From Pseudomonadota bacterium (GTDB taxonomy: Bacteria; Desulfobacterota; Syntrophobacteria; Syntrophobacterales; Syntrophobacteraceae), in contig JAEZHY010000111.1 of NCBI GenBank assembly GCA_023416335.1, positions 1 to 51,958 of the forward strand: 51,958 bases of DNA, read 5' to 3'. This document shows positions 35,085 through 42,191 of this stretch, piece after piece. The position numbers were made by a program, and so were the translations under genes. The notes beneath the pieces are model-generated. The model ran no database searches. It saw only the letters and a program-made list of their open reading frames with translations, and was not told the origin of the DNA. Within the stretch, counting starts at the first letter, position 1. Every line of letters starts with the position of its first letter.

Positions 35085-36236
35085 ATGAAGGACCGGAATT
35101 TATTGGGAATTTACCTTATCGGCAAAAGCCCTGCGATAACGCACGTCATGGATTATATTGAGAAATTTGCCAAAGCCGATTCCAATGTACTGATACGCGG
35201 ACACAGTGGAACGGGAAAAGAAGTTGTCGCAAAACTGCTCCATAATCTAAGCGGCCGATCGAGAGGACCTTTTGTCGCGCTCAATTGCGCTGCATTGCCG
35301 GACACTCTTGTAGAAAGCGAGTTGTTTGGCTGGAAAAAAGGTTCTTTCACTCATGCCTCGGAAGACAGGATGGGGCGCTTCGAAGCTGCAAAAGGAGGAA
35401 CAATCTTTCTCGATGAAATAGGCGATATGCCCCTCGCCGTTCAGGTCAAACTTTTGAGACCTCTCCAGGAAAGATCGATTCAGAGGCTCGGCGAGAACCA
35501 GGACCGGCCCATCGACTGCAGGGTGATCGCCGCGACAAGCAGGGATCTGGAAAAAGCCTGTGAAAACGGTACATTTCGGGAGGACCTGTATTATAGACTG
35601 GCAGTTGCAATAATAAAGGTCCCACCCCTCAGCGAGCGCACCGAAGACATTCCGCTCCTTGTCGATCACTTCCTCGAAAAGCTCACGCTACGAATGTATG
35701 GACCGGGCCGTCCTGCGCCCCGGATATCCGATGAGGCCATGGATGCCGTCATGCGCTATTCTTTTCCCGGAAACATACGCGAACTGGAAAACGCGCTCGA
35801 GAGGTCGATCCTTCTCTCCGATGGAAAGCTGATCGGAGTCGAGAATCTTCCCGACACCATTCGAGAAGGAGCGAGGAAGATTGCCGTCGTCAATCCTCAC
35901 TGCCGGCCTTCCGCCCGGTTGCTCGAAGCGTTGGAAGCACTGTTCTCCGGATCTGCGGGACCTCGGCGAAATCTCCGACAGCCAGGTTCAATCAGGGTTG
36001 TTAAGGTGGAAGACATTGCCTTGTATCTCAGCGAGACCGAAGGGCACGAGTTCAGCCGGAAGGATTTCGAACTTTTCTTGAGAAGGCGTGGGAGGCATGA
36101 TATGACCATGAGCGCCTATGCGACGGCGGGTCGTTATTTACACGCTTTGATCGAGGCTGGAGTTCTGAAGCATAATGCTGAAAAATCGAACAGAAGGCGC
36201 TTCCGGCTCATGGAGGACTGTCTCGCGGATAAGTAG
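35085..36236 (+). CDS. Sigma-54-type AAA+ regulator with altered GAFTGA loop and atypical C-terminus
   Basis: A 383-residue protein without receiver. The AAA+ domain (about 10-240) has Walker A GHSGTGKE (39-46), Walker B GGTIFLDEIGD, sensor segment VIAATSRDL and an arginine-finger region FREDLYYRLAV. The sigma-54 contact loop reads GSFTHA (86-91) instead of GAFTGA, so it may not open sigma-54 promoters in the usual way. The C-terminus is not a Fis helix-turn-helix; residues about 305-375 look like a winged-helix region (VKVEDIALYLSE, SAYATAGRYLHALIEAGVL). I take ATG 35085, with GAGAGGTGG just upstream, rather than ATG 35067. It overlaps the lipoprotein gene by 62 bases, so the two are probably co-expressed. 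It could be a modulator or a sigma-70-linked regulator. Confidence 0.8.
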   Translation: MKDRNLLGIYLIGKSPAITHVMDYIEKFAKADSNVLIRGHSGTGKEVVAKLLHNLSGRSRGPFVALNCAALPDTLVESELFGWKKGSFTHASEDRMGRFEAAKGGTIFLDEIGDMPLAVQVKLLRPLQERSIQRLGENQDRPIDCRVIAATSRDLEKACENGTFREDLYYRLAVAIIKVPPLSERTEDIPLLVDHFLEKLTLRMYGPGRPAPRISDEAMDAVMRYSFPGNIRELENALERSILLSDGKLIGVENLPDTIREGARKIAVVNPHCRPSARLLEALEALFSGSAGPRRNLRQPGSIRVVKVEDIALYLSETEGHEFSRKDFELFLRRRGRHDMTMSAYATAGRYLHALIEAGVLKHNAEKSNRRRFRLMEDCLADK

Positions 36237-37800
36237 CCGTATTTTTTTGGCCATCCTCATTGCGATCCTGGCGGGCATCTCGCTTGCCTGCTCAAAACAG
36301 GAGGCCGATCCCGCCGGGGCGAACGCCCCGGACGGGAGGGTCCTCCGGTTTGACGTTTTCGCCCCCATAGGGTCACTTAACCCGAAACCGCATGAAGGCG
36401 GCGGCGCCCATTTTGTCGATCATTTCCTTTACGCCCACCTCTTTGCAATGAACGATGACGGACAACTGGAACCCGACCTGGCAACTGCGTGGAGCTATGA
36501 TCGAGGCAGCTTCACGTGGACTCTTCAAATTCGGAAAGGTGCGCAGTTCCACGACGGAAGCCCGGTAACGGCCTCCGATGTCGAATATACGTTGCGATTC
36601 ACAAGCGGCGCACCTCATTTCTCCGAATATCTACAAATCGATCGCATGGATGTCACAGGCGAGGGGACGATCCTCGTGCATCTGAAGAAAGACGACCCTG
36701 AATTTCTTCAGAAAATATTCGGTTTTGGAATCCGAAAGCAGCCAAAAACAAAAGATAACAATGATTCATCAACGCCACCCGTCGGGTCGGGGCCGTTCAA
36801 GTTTGACTACCGAATCGGAAACTCCGAAGTAGGCCTGACTGCAAACGAACATTACTATCGCGGCCGCCCCGGAATAGACAGGGTGGTTTTCCACTACCAG
36901 CCGGATAAAGAAAGGTCCTGGGCGAGGCTCCTGGCCGGCAAGACGGATGTAGTACTGGGACTTGAGCCTCAAGATTATCAAATAACGAAGCATTATGAAG
37001 ACAGGTTCTATTTCAAAACCACGATCGATCCTTTCATTGTTGTGCTGCTTTTTAACGCGGAAGATGTTTGCCTGAGCGATTCGAGGGTCCGGAACGCCCT
37101 TTCCCTTGCTATAGACAGGCAAAACATCGTTCGCTCCATTCTGAGGGGAATGGGCGTGGTCCCGCCCGACAACCTGGGACGCAACGCCTCCTCCTCCGAT
37201 CCGGAGTTGAAGCCTGCCGAATATGATCCCTCGAAAAGCATGGAACTCCTGCGACAAGCCGGCTGGACATACGATCGCCAGGGTCTCTATCTTCAAAGAG
37301 ACGGCAAGCCTTTCGAACTCACGATCCTCTTGAATGAGGAGAACAGGCTCCACAGGTCGATCGCCCGATTCATTCAGCTTGGCTTGAACGATCTCGGTAT
37401 CAAAGTCCATGTTCAACCTCTCCCTTTCAATGAGTTCGAGCAAAGATATCGGCCTAAAGCCGACTTCCAGGCGGCCATTACTGAGTTCTCCGATACCCCG
37501 AGTGTTTCCGGCTATCTCAGCAACCTGCTGTTCTGGGATGAGAAGCAGGCAGGCAGGGGGTGCCTGGCTAATCCCCGGATCTCCGGAATCGCCTATCAAC
37601 TCGATCGAGAGACCGATCCGTCGAAGCGAAGAGCACTTCTGGAAGAATTGAATTCGCTGCTTGGCACCTTTCAACCCGCGGCATTGCTGGTCCAAAAGAC
37701 TTCCCTGGAAGCCCTCTCCAAACGATTTGTTCTACCATGCAGCCTTTCGAATAGAGCCTACCTCTTCAAGCTCTGGCAAGTTTCTCCTGTTTCCGGATAA
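36175..37800 (+). CDS. Family 5 peptide/nickel-type solute-binding lipoprotein
   Basis: A 541-residue extracytoplasmic binding protein of ABC importers. The signal peptide ends in the lipobox LAGISLAC (cysteine near 39), so it is anchored in a membrane. Family-5 signatures are LEPDLATAWSYDRGSFTWTL, FHDGSPVTASDVEYTLRF, VGSGPFKFDYRIGN and DSRVRNALSLAIDRQNIV. The family binds oligopeptides, nickel chelates or other medium-size ligands. No permease or ATPase genes are nearby. Its place next to a TonB receptor and a peptide-modifying radical SAM enzyme suggests capture of the modified peptide or a complex of it in the periplasm. The start overlaps the AAA+ gene; TTG 36247 is an unlikely alternative because it would remove the basic n-region. 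Confidence 0.85.
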   Translation: MLKNRTEGASGSWRTVSRISSRIFLAILIAILAGISLACSKQEADPAGANAPDGRVLRFDVFAPIGSLNPKPHEGGGAHFVDHFLYAHLFAMNDDGQLEPDLATAWSYDRGSFTWTLQIRKGAQFHDGSPVTASDVEYTLRFTSGAPHFSEYLQIDRMDVTGEGTILVHLKKDDPEFLQKIFGFGIRKQPKTKDNNDSSTPPVGSGPFKFDYRIGNSEVGLTANEHYYRGRPGIDRVVFHYQPDKERSWARLLAGKTDVVLGLEPQDYQITKHYEDRFYFKTTIDPFIVVLLFNAEDVCLSDSRVRNALSLAIDRQNIVRSILRGMGVVPPDNLGRNASSSDPELKPAEYDPSKSMELLRQAGWTYDRQGLYLQRDGKPFELTILLNEENRLHRSIARFIQLGLNDLGIKVHVQPLPFNEFEQRYRPKADFQAAITEFSDTPSVSGYLSNLLFWDEKQAGRGCLANPRISGIAYQLDRETDPSKRRALLEELNSLLGTFQPAALLVQKTSLEALSKRFVLPCSLSNRAYLFKLWQVSPVSG

Positions 37801-37863
37801 ACGGCGCTCCTTCTCTTATCTGATACGGAATTGTTCAAGTTTCTGCCGATCAACACACACCTG

Positions 37864-37956
37864 CGTCATTCCGGCGCAAGCCGGAGTCCAGTCTTTCAAA
37901 AGCATCCGGCTCCCGGAGTGAGCTTGTCCTGATCGAAGAGAAGGGTCGGGATGACG
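37864..37956. repeat. MITE-like palindromic repeat
   Basis: The element begins CGTCATTCC and ends GGGATGACG, inverted ends with one mismatch, and contains two internal hairpins (CCGGC-GCAA-GCCGG and TCCGG-CTC-CCGGA). Elements starting CGTCATTCC are common dispersed repeats in bacterial genomes. It lies between the lipoprotein gene and the peptide promoter. Confidence 0.65.
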
Positions 37957-38142
37957 GCTTTGGCTCTCTATCATCTAGAACGAAACTTGGTATAAGAAGT
38001 TCCAACTTCTATTATAGTGATTGAACACATCAGGGTTATGTTCATACTTTTCCGCATACACTAAATGACACCTCAATATTTACACCAATATATAATTATT
38101 TATTTCAATATCTTAAAAATAATAAATCTCCCTTAAGCCGGA

Positions 38143-38158
38143 TGGTCCGGGATTTGCC
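38143..38158 (+). promoter_or_regulatory. Sigma-54 (-24/-12) promoter of the peptide/maturase genes
   Basis: TGGTCCGGGATTTGCC matches TGG-N-C-G-N4-TTGC, with GG and GC exactly 10 bases apart. The start would be near 38169, giving a 63-base leader before the peptide ATG at 38232. The NtrC-type regulator at 31254 is the obvious activator. Confidence 0.7.
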
Positions 38159-38231
38159 TTTAGTAATAGTCAACACGGCGCGCCATGGTAAGCCATCAAA
38201 AACATCAATCTTTAAGGAAAGGAGACAAAAA

Positions 38232-38318
38232 ATGAAGTTCATTACCTTGAAAAGTGGAAATTTCGGAGTGCATTCGGAGGATTATTGCTGCTTCGGCGTC
38301 CCGATGTCGGCACTCTAA
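38232..38318 (+). CDS. Putative RiPP precursor peptide of 28 residues
   Basis: A very short gene with a strong ribosome site (AAGGAAAGGAG) and TAA at 38316-38318. The product starts MKFITLKSGNF and ends EDYCCFGVPMSAL, with two adjacent cysteines at 19-20. It is 84 bases upstream of a radical SAM/SPASM enzyme, directly behind a sigma-54 promoter and followed by a terminator, an arrangement expected for an abundant substrate peptide and a scarcer modifying enzyme. The Y-C-C-F core is the likely modification site, with the N-terminal dozen residues as leader. Annotation pipelines carry a named pair of this kind (CbpA precursor, CbpB enzyme); I recall the names but cannot confirm membership. There is no signal peptide. 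Coding status is inferred from context and ribosome site. Confidence 0.75.
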   Translation: MKFITLKSGNFGVHSEDYCCFGVPMSAL

Positions 38319-38354
38319 TCGGTTCACAACTTTCCGGCCCTTTTCCGGACCAGG

Positions 38355-38388
38355 CCCCCGAGCGGCACCGCCCCCTCGGGGGTTTTTT
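38355..38388 (+). terminator. Attenuating terminator between peptide and maturase genes
   Basis: CCCCCGAG pairs perfectly with CTCGGGGG around a 12-base loop and is followed by six T. The maturase ribosome site starts a few bases later, so read-through would set a high peptide-to-enzyme ratio. Confidence 0.85.
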
Positions 38389-38402
38389 CCAGGGAGATTC
38401 CA

Positions 38403-39713
38403 ATGCAATATAAAAAAAGCCGCTTCACCATAGAGGTTCCGATTATTCACGAAGGCAAAGAACTGGCGGCCGTATACAACACCCTCTCAAGCGCCTTCCT
38501 GCTCTGTTCCCTAAAGGACTGGTCGGCCTTGATCGATAACGGCGGCATCGGGTGCGATCCTGCAGCGATGGACCACCTGTCTGAACAGGGAATCTTAGTA
38601 GAAAGCGGGACGGACGAGAATCTGGTTTATGAAAACTGGCGGCTCCAGCATGTCTATAGTGGGTCCGCGATCAAGTCCAGGGTGATCGCCACAAGAAAGT
38701 GCAATATGGCCTGTAAGTACTGTTTGATCGAAAAGGAACCGCTCGACATGAGTTCCGAGACCGCACGAAAGGTCGATGATTTCTACCTCGGGATCATAAA
38801 AGAAGCACGTCCCCTGGCAGTCTCAGATGAAGCCGGCGGGGCCGAAACGATGCTCAACGTGGAGGTGCTCATAGAGAGCGCCACCAGGCGATTTTACTTC
38901 TGCGAGGGTCTGGGAATCCCCTATAGCCTGAGCATGGTGACAAACGGGACTCTTATCGACCGGCACACCATTGAATGCCTCAAGACCGTGGGGCTTAAAC
39001 AGATTCGCGTGAGCCTTGCGGGTCCGGCCCGGATTCACGACACGCTGAGGCCTTTTAAAGGAGGCGGTGGGACATATGAGATCATCATGAGAAACCTGGC
39101 ATCGATTTCGGGCCTGGTTCCCATTACGATCGAATGCCAGTACGACGGTTCCCGTCCGGATCTAGCAGCCATTATCCCGGAGATGTTCGACGATTTTGGC
39201 CGCTGCGGGATAGCCGTTGATAAAGTGCGCTTTTGCCCGATCCTTCCTACCCGTACAAATTCTCCATTTCAGTCGGGGCTGGGGAGTCCGGATATTTACC
39301 TCCGCCTGACGGCAGAGGCGCGCAAGCGAGGTTACTCCGGGTTCGACGCTCCCCCGTCGAACCGGTGCGCGGCTAATTTCCGTAATCATTGGGTTTTTGA
39401 TGTAAGCGGGAAAATTATCCCCTGCCCCGGCCTGCAGGCCGATGAACTAACCTACGGCGACGTGTGCAAAGGAGTCGACTTCGCGGCGGAATCGAAGCTC
39501 CTCATGCGCAAACTCCCGGACAAGTGTTCCAATGACTGTGCTCTGCTGCCGCTTTGCATGGGAGGATGCAGGCAGCAGGCGCTCACGGCACAGGGCGATT
39601 TCAACGGGATCGATTGCCGCCATGACTCGCTGCGTTTGTTTCTCGAGTCCTACATCAGGGAGCAGGCAGAGAAGGCCCTCGCATCTCAAGTGAAGGAGGC
39701 AGCCGGGAATTGA
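38403..39713 (+). CDS. Radical SAM/SPASM peptide maturase
   Basis: A 436-residue enzyme. Residues 1-90 form an N-terminal region of the kind that recognises leader peptides (NTLSSAFLLCSLKDW). The radical SAM cluster motif is CNMACKYC (C100, C104, C107). The barrel includes YSLSMVTNGTLID and KQIRVSLAGPARIHD. The C-terminal SPASM region has cysteines in NRCAANFRN, IIPCPGLQ, DVCKG, DKCSNDCALLPLCMGGCRQQ and DCRHD, enough for two auxiliary [4Fe-4S] clusters. Such enzymes make thioether, C-C or C-O crosslinks, or remove groups, on ribosomal peptides. AGGGAG precedes ATG 38403. The substrate is almost surely the 28-residue peptide just upstream. The chemistry cannot be predicted, but adjacent cysteines make thioethers a fair guess. 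Confidence 0.9.
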   Translation: MQYKKSRFTIEVPIIHEGKELAAVYNTLSSAFLLCSLKDWSALIDNGGIGCDPAAMDHLSEQGILVESGTDENLVYENWRLQHVYSGSAIKSRVIATRKCNMACKYCLIEKEPLDMSSETARKVDDFYLGIIKEARPLAVSDEAGGAETMLNVEVLIESATRRFYFCEGLGIPYSLSMVTNGTLIDRHTIECLKTVGLKQIRVSLAGPARIHDTLRPFKGGGGTYEIIMRNLASISGLVPITIECQYDGSRPDLAAIIPEMFDDFGRCGIAVDKVRFCPILPTRTNSPFQSGLGSPDIYLRLTAEARKRGYSGFDAPPSNRCAANFRNHWVFDVSGKIIPCPGLQADELTYGDVCKGVDFAAESKLLMRKLPDKCSNDCALLPLCMGGCRQQALTAQGDFNGIDCRHDSLRLFLESYIREQAEKALASQVKEAAGN

Positions 39714-39979
39714 GCAGGAAGCGGACGGTCCGGGTGCAATACCTCCTTCGCCATACTCCCGACAATTCGTCGGAGGGACACCCGGCAGCGCCGCAAAGAG
39801 AGGGAGGGATAGGCAAACTATATGAAGTGCAATGCTCTGGCCTTTTGCCCTGAATTATTTTACAGTCTGTCCTGGTTTTCGAGTCTTCGGATTGCCTTCG
39901 CAAGTATTTGCCGGAGGTCGGATACGAAGCATTCTGAAGATGCTCCGAAATACGATACTATAGGGGATACCCTTCCAAC

Positions 39980-41734
39980 ATGGGATTTTTCAAGCGCCTC
40001 AAGATTTTCCCCAAATTTTTGTGTTTCCTCCTTCCCTTCCTCATTTTTGCAATCATTGCCACAAGCATCGTCCTCTCATCGGTCAACTTCGGTTTTTTCA
40101 GGAGCAATATCCGAAGGGACTATTCCGATATGCTCACCGCCTCGGCAGGTGAAATTCACCAGTATATGCTCAGTTCCATGAAGGGTTTGGAGAGCCTGGC
40201 AAGGGTGCTGGTTGCCGGCAAGGCGGACGGTTACCAGCAGGAAATGGCCATTGTTGCTTATCAGCTCACCAATCCCGAGTTCGTAGCCATCAGACTCCTT
40301 ACCCCACAGGGCGAACAAATCCTGTCCACCGAGCTGGCCGGCCGTCCCGTTGATGTCGCCGGGGAGGAAGCATTCAAAAAGGCCCTGGCGGGCAGTATCG
40401 GCTACACCGGCACACTGTTCACCAGGGAGAACCTTCCCTACGCGTGCGTTGCCGCGCCTCTTCAGAGCAGGGGCAAGGTGGTTGCAGTGCTCTGGGGCGA
40501 ATTGAGCCTGAAATCGGTCTGGAACGTGATCGACAGAATCCGCCTGGGAAAGACCGGCAGAGTTTATATTCTTGATTCGGCTGGGAGATTTGTCGTCCAT
40601 CCGGACATGGACAATGTCGTACGCGGCAAATCCACGGACCCCGCTGCCCTGGCTGAATTCATCAGGGCTGACAACAAAACTGTTTTATGGGACCTGGATG
40701 GGGACGGCCAAAAGTCCTACTGTCTCGGGGCTGTAATCGGCTGCCTCGATTGGGTGCTCGTGCTGACACAGGATGAAGGCGAAACCTATGCCTACCTGTA
40801 TGGAAACATAATATGGACCGCCCTTGTAACGCTCTTCATATGCGCAATTGGGCCGCTGCTTTTGTGGGTCATGGTCAAACGCCTGCTGAGGCCCATTGAA
40901 AGGATGCATCGGCAGGCTTTGAGGATCGGGGAAGGTGAGTTGGACTTGAGGATCGAGGTGACATCATCGGATGAGATCGGTGAACTCAGTTCCGCCTTCA
41001 ATACGATGGCCGACTCTCTGAAAGGCCTTATTCATCGTGAGGTCGAACTTGCAAAGGAGTTGCTGCACTCCAGAAACCTTGCCACTCTGGGCGCCACTGC
41101 AAGCAAGGTCACGCATGAAGTGGGAAACCTTCTGAGCAATATCTCCCTGATCGTGTTGAACCTCAGGACTCACAAGTTAAGCCCGGGCGCGGAAGAAGCC
41201 GTACAAATCCTTGAGAAGGAATCCCAACGCGTAGGGACATTCATAAAAACCTTTCTCCAGTTTGCAAAAAAGCCGGAACTGCGGCTCATGAAAATCTCAC
41301 TTGAAACCACGATTCAGGACATTCTGGCCGTGTACGGCCGGGAAGCCGAACAGCGGGGTGTGCTCTTCGAGATCGAATGGGCACCCGGCCTGCCCCTGGT
41401 GGACGTAGATCCGGGGCTCATGCACCAGGTTTTCACCAATCTTGTGAAAAACAGCCTGGATGCCATGTCCGGGCCCGGAGCCATCAGGATTGAAGGCATG
41501 GTCGATGGAGAGTACCTGCAAATCACGGTCAGGGACACGGGGCCGGGAATGAGCCAGGATGTCCGGGAGCAGATATTCACTCCCTTCTATACGACAAAGG
41601 GAAGAAACGGCACGGGGTTGGGGCTGCCGATATGCAAGACGATCGTCGAGGCCCACCGGGGTACTATCGAATGTGTGAGTGAGCCCGAAAAATTTACAGC
41701 ATTCATTCTAAAACTGCCGGTTAACCAGCTTTGA
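39980..41734 (+). CDS. Cache-domain sensor histidine kinase
   Basis: A 584-residue membrane kinase. A first membrane helix (about 12-35), a periplasmic double-Cache-like sensor domain (about 36-265; GRVYILDSAGRFVVHPDMD is typical) and a second helix (276-298) lead to a HAMP domain (RLLRPIERMHRQALRIGEGE). The phospho-acceptor helix has ASKVTHEVGNLLSNI near residue 380, and the HATPase domain has NLVKNSLDAM, DTGPGMSQDVREQIFTPFYTTK and GTGLGLPICKTIVEAHRG. Such NtrB/AtoS-like kinases pair with NtrC-type regulators, here the one at 31254. The Cache domain senses a small external ligand, possibly the modified peptide, a metal complex or an organic acid. A ribosome site is weak before ATG 39980. Confidence 0.88.
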   Translation: MGFFKRLKIFPKFLCFLLPFLIFAIIATSIVLSSVNFGFFRSNIRRDYSDMLTASAGEIHQYMLSSMKGLESLARVLVAGKADGYQQEMAIVAYQLTNPEFVAIRLLTPQGEQILSTELAGRPVDVAGEEAFKKALAGSIGYTGTLFTRENLPYACVAAPLQSRGKVVAVLWGELSLKSVWNVIDRIRLGKTGRVYILDSAGRFVVHPDMDNVVRGKSTDPAALAEFIRADNKTVLWDLDGDGQKSYCLGAVIGCLDWVLVLTQDEGETYAYLYGNIIWTALVTLFICAIGPLLLWVMVKRLLRPIERMHRQALRIGEGELDLRIEVTSSDEIGELSSAFNTMADSLKGLIHREVELAKELLHSRNLATLGATASKVTHEVGNLLSNISLIVLNLRTHKLSPGAEEAVQILEKESQRVGTFIKTFLQFAKKPELRLMKISLETTIQDILAVYGREAEQRGVLFEIEWAPGLPLVDVDPGLMHQVFTNLVKNSLDAMSGPGAIRIEGMVDGEYLQITVRDTGPGMSQDVREQIFTPFYTTKGRNGTGLGLPICKTIVEAHRGTIECVSEPEKFTAFILKLPVNQL

Positions 41735-41924
41735 ACAGCGTGACATTACTCTACCGAAAAGATAGTCTATCGATTTATGTAAAATCGCCTGTCGCGAGTC
41801 GCTCAAATCCGGCCTCAAAACAAGAACATATTTTATTATCCAGTGGTTCGGGATTGGTCTATTCTAAGTGCGGAAAAGTAGAAGAAGTGCACAAGGCATT
41901 TACGCTTTTGAAAAACCTAAATGG

Positions 41925-41953
41925 ATGCCGAAGGCCGGATTCAAGCCAAGCCC
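41925..41953 (+). repeat. Dispersed repeat copy left of the conflict operon
   Basis: ATGCCGAAGGCCGGATTCAAG then CCAAGCCC, nearly identical to 50415-50443 (GTGCCGAAGGCCGGATTCC then AGCCAAGCCC) in the same orientation. Confidence 0.65.
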
Positions 41954-41979
41954 TGATTTTACTAGGTTTGCCGACCTGC

Positions 41980-41992
41980 CTGTCCCAATTTG
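41980..41992 (+). repeat. Left arm of a 13-base inverted repeat flanking the island
   Basis: CTGTCCCAATTTG; its exact reverse complement CAAATTGGGACAG is at 50351-50363. The two enclose the operon at 42192-49978. Confidence 0.5.
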
Positions 41993-42191
41993 AAGTTACT
42001 GAGCGTTATAGAGCGATACGGAGTGGTCATTGCGTGTCGCACAACCCGCTTGAAATTTTGAAATGTTTAGCAAACGTGTAGCAGGACCTAATTCCGGTAA
42101 AGCTCCACCTGAAGAGAAATACCGCACAGTTCGCAACTGCTCCAAGCGAGCTGTAGAATTTGGATTTCTTCGGGCCTTTGCTTAACTTCTA

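Larger units (their letters stand above)
41735..42191. other. Intergenic region with repeat copies at the left edge of the conflict island
   Basis: No gene is supported; a 116-codon plus-strand frame (41731-42081) has no protein features. It contains one copy of the dispersed repeat and one arm of a 13-base inverted repeat, both recurring on the far side of the four-gene island. Confidence 0.45.

Noticed and set aside
39822..40181. 119-codon plus-strand frame with a GGAGGG sequence upstream
   Set aside because: The ribosome-like site is too far away and most of the frame overlaps the Cache kinase gene in another phase; residues are Ser-rich shadow sequence.
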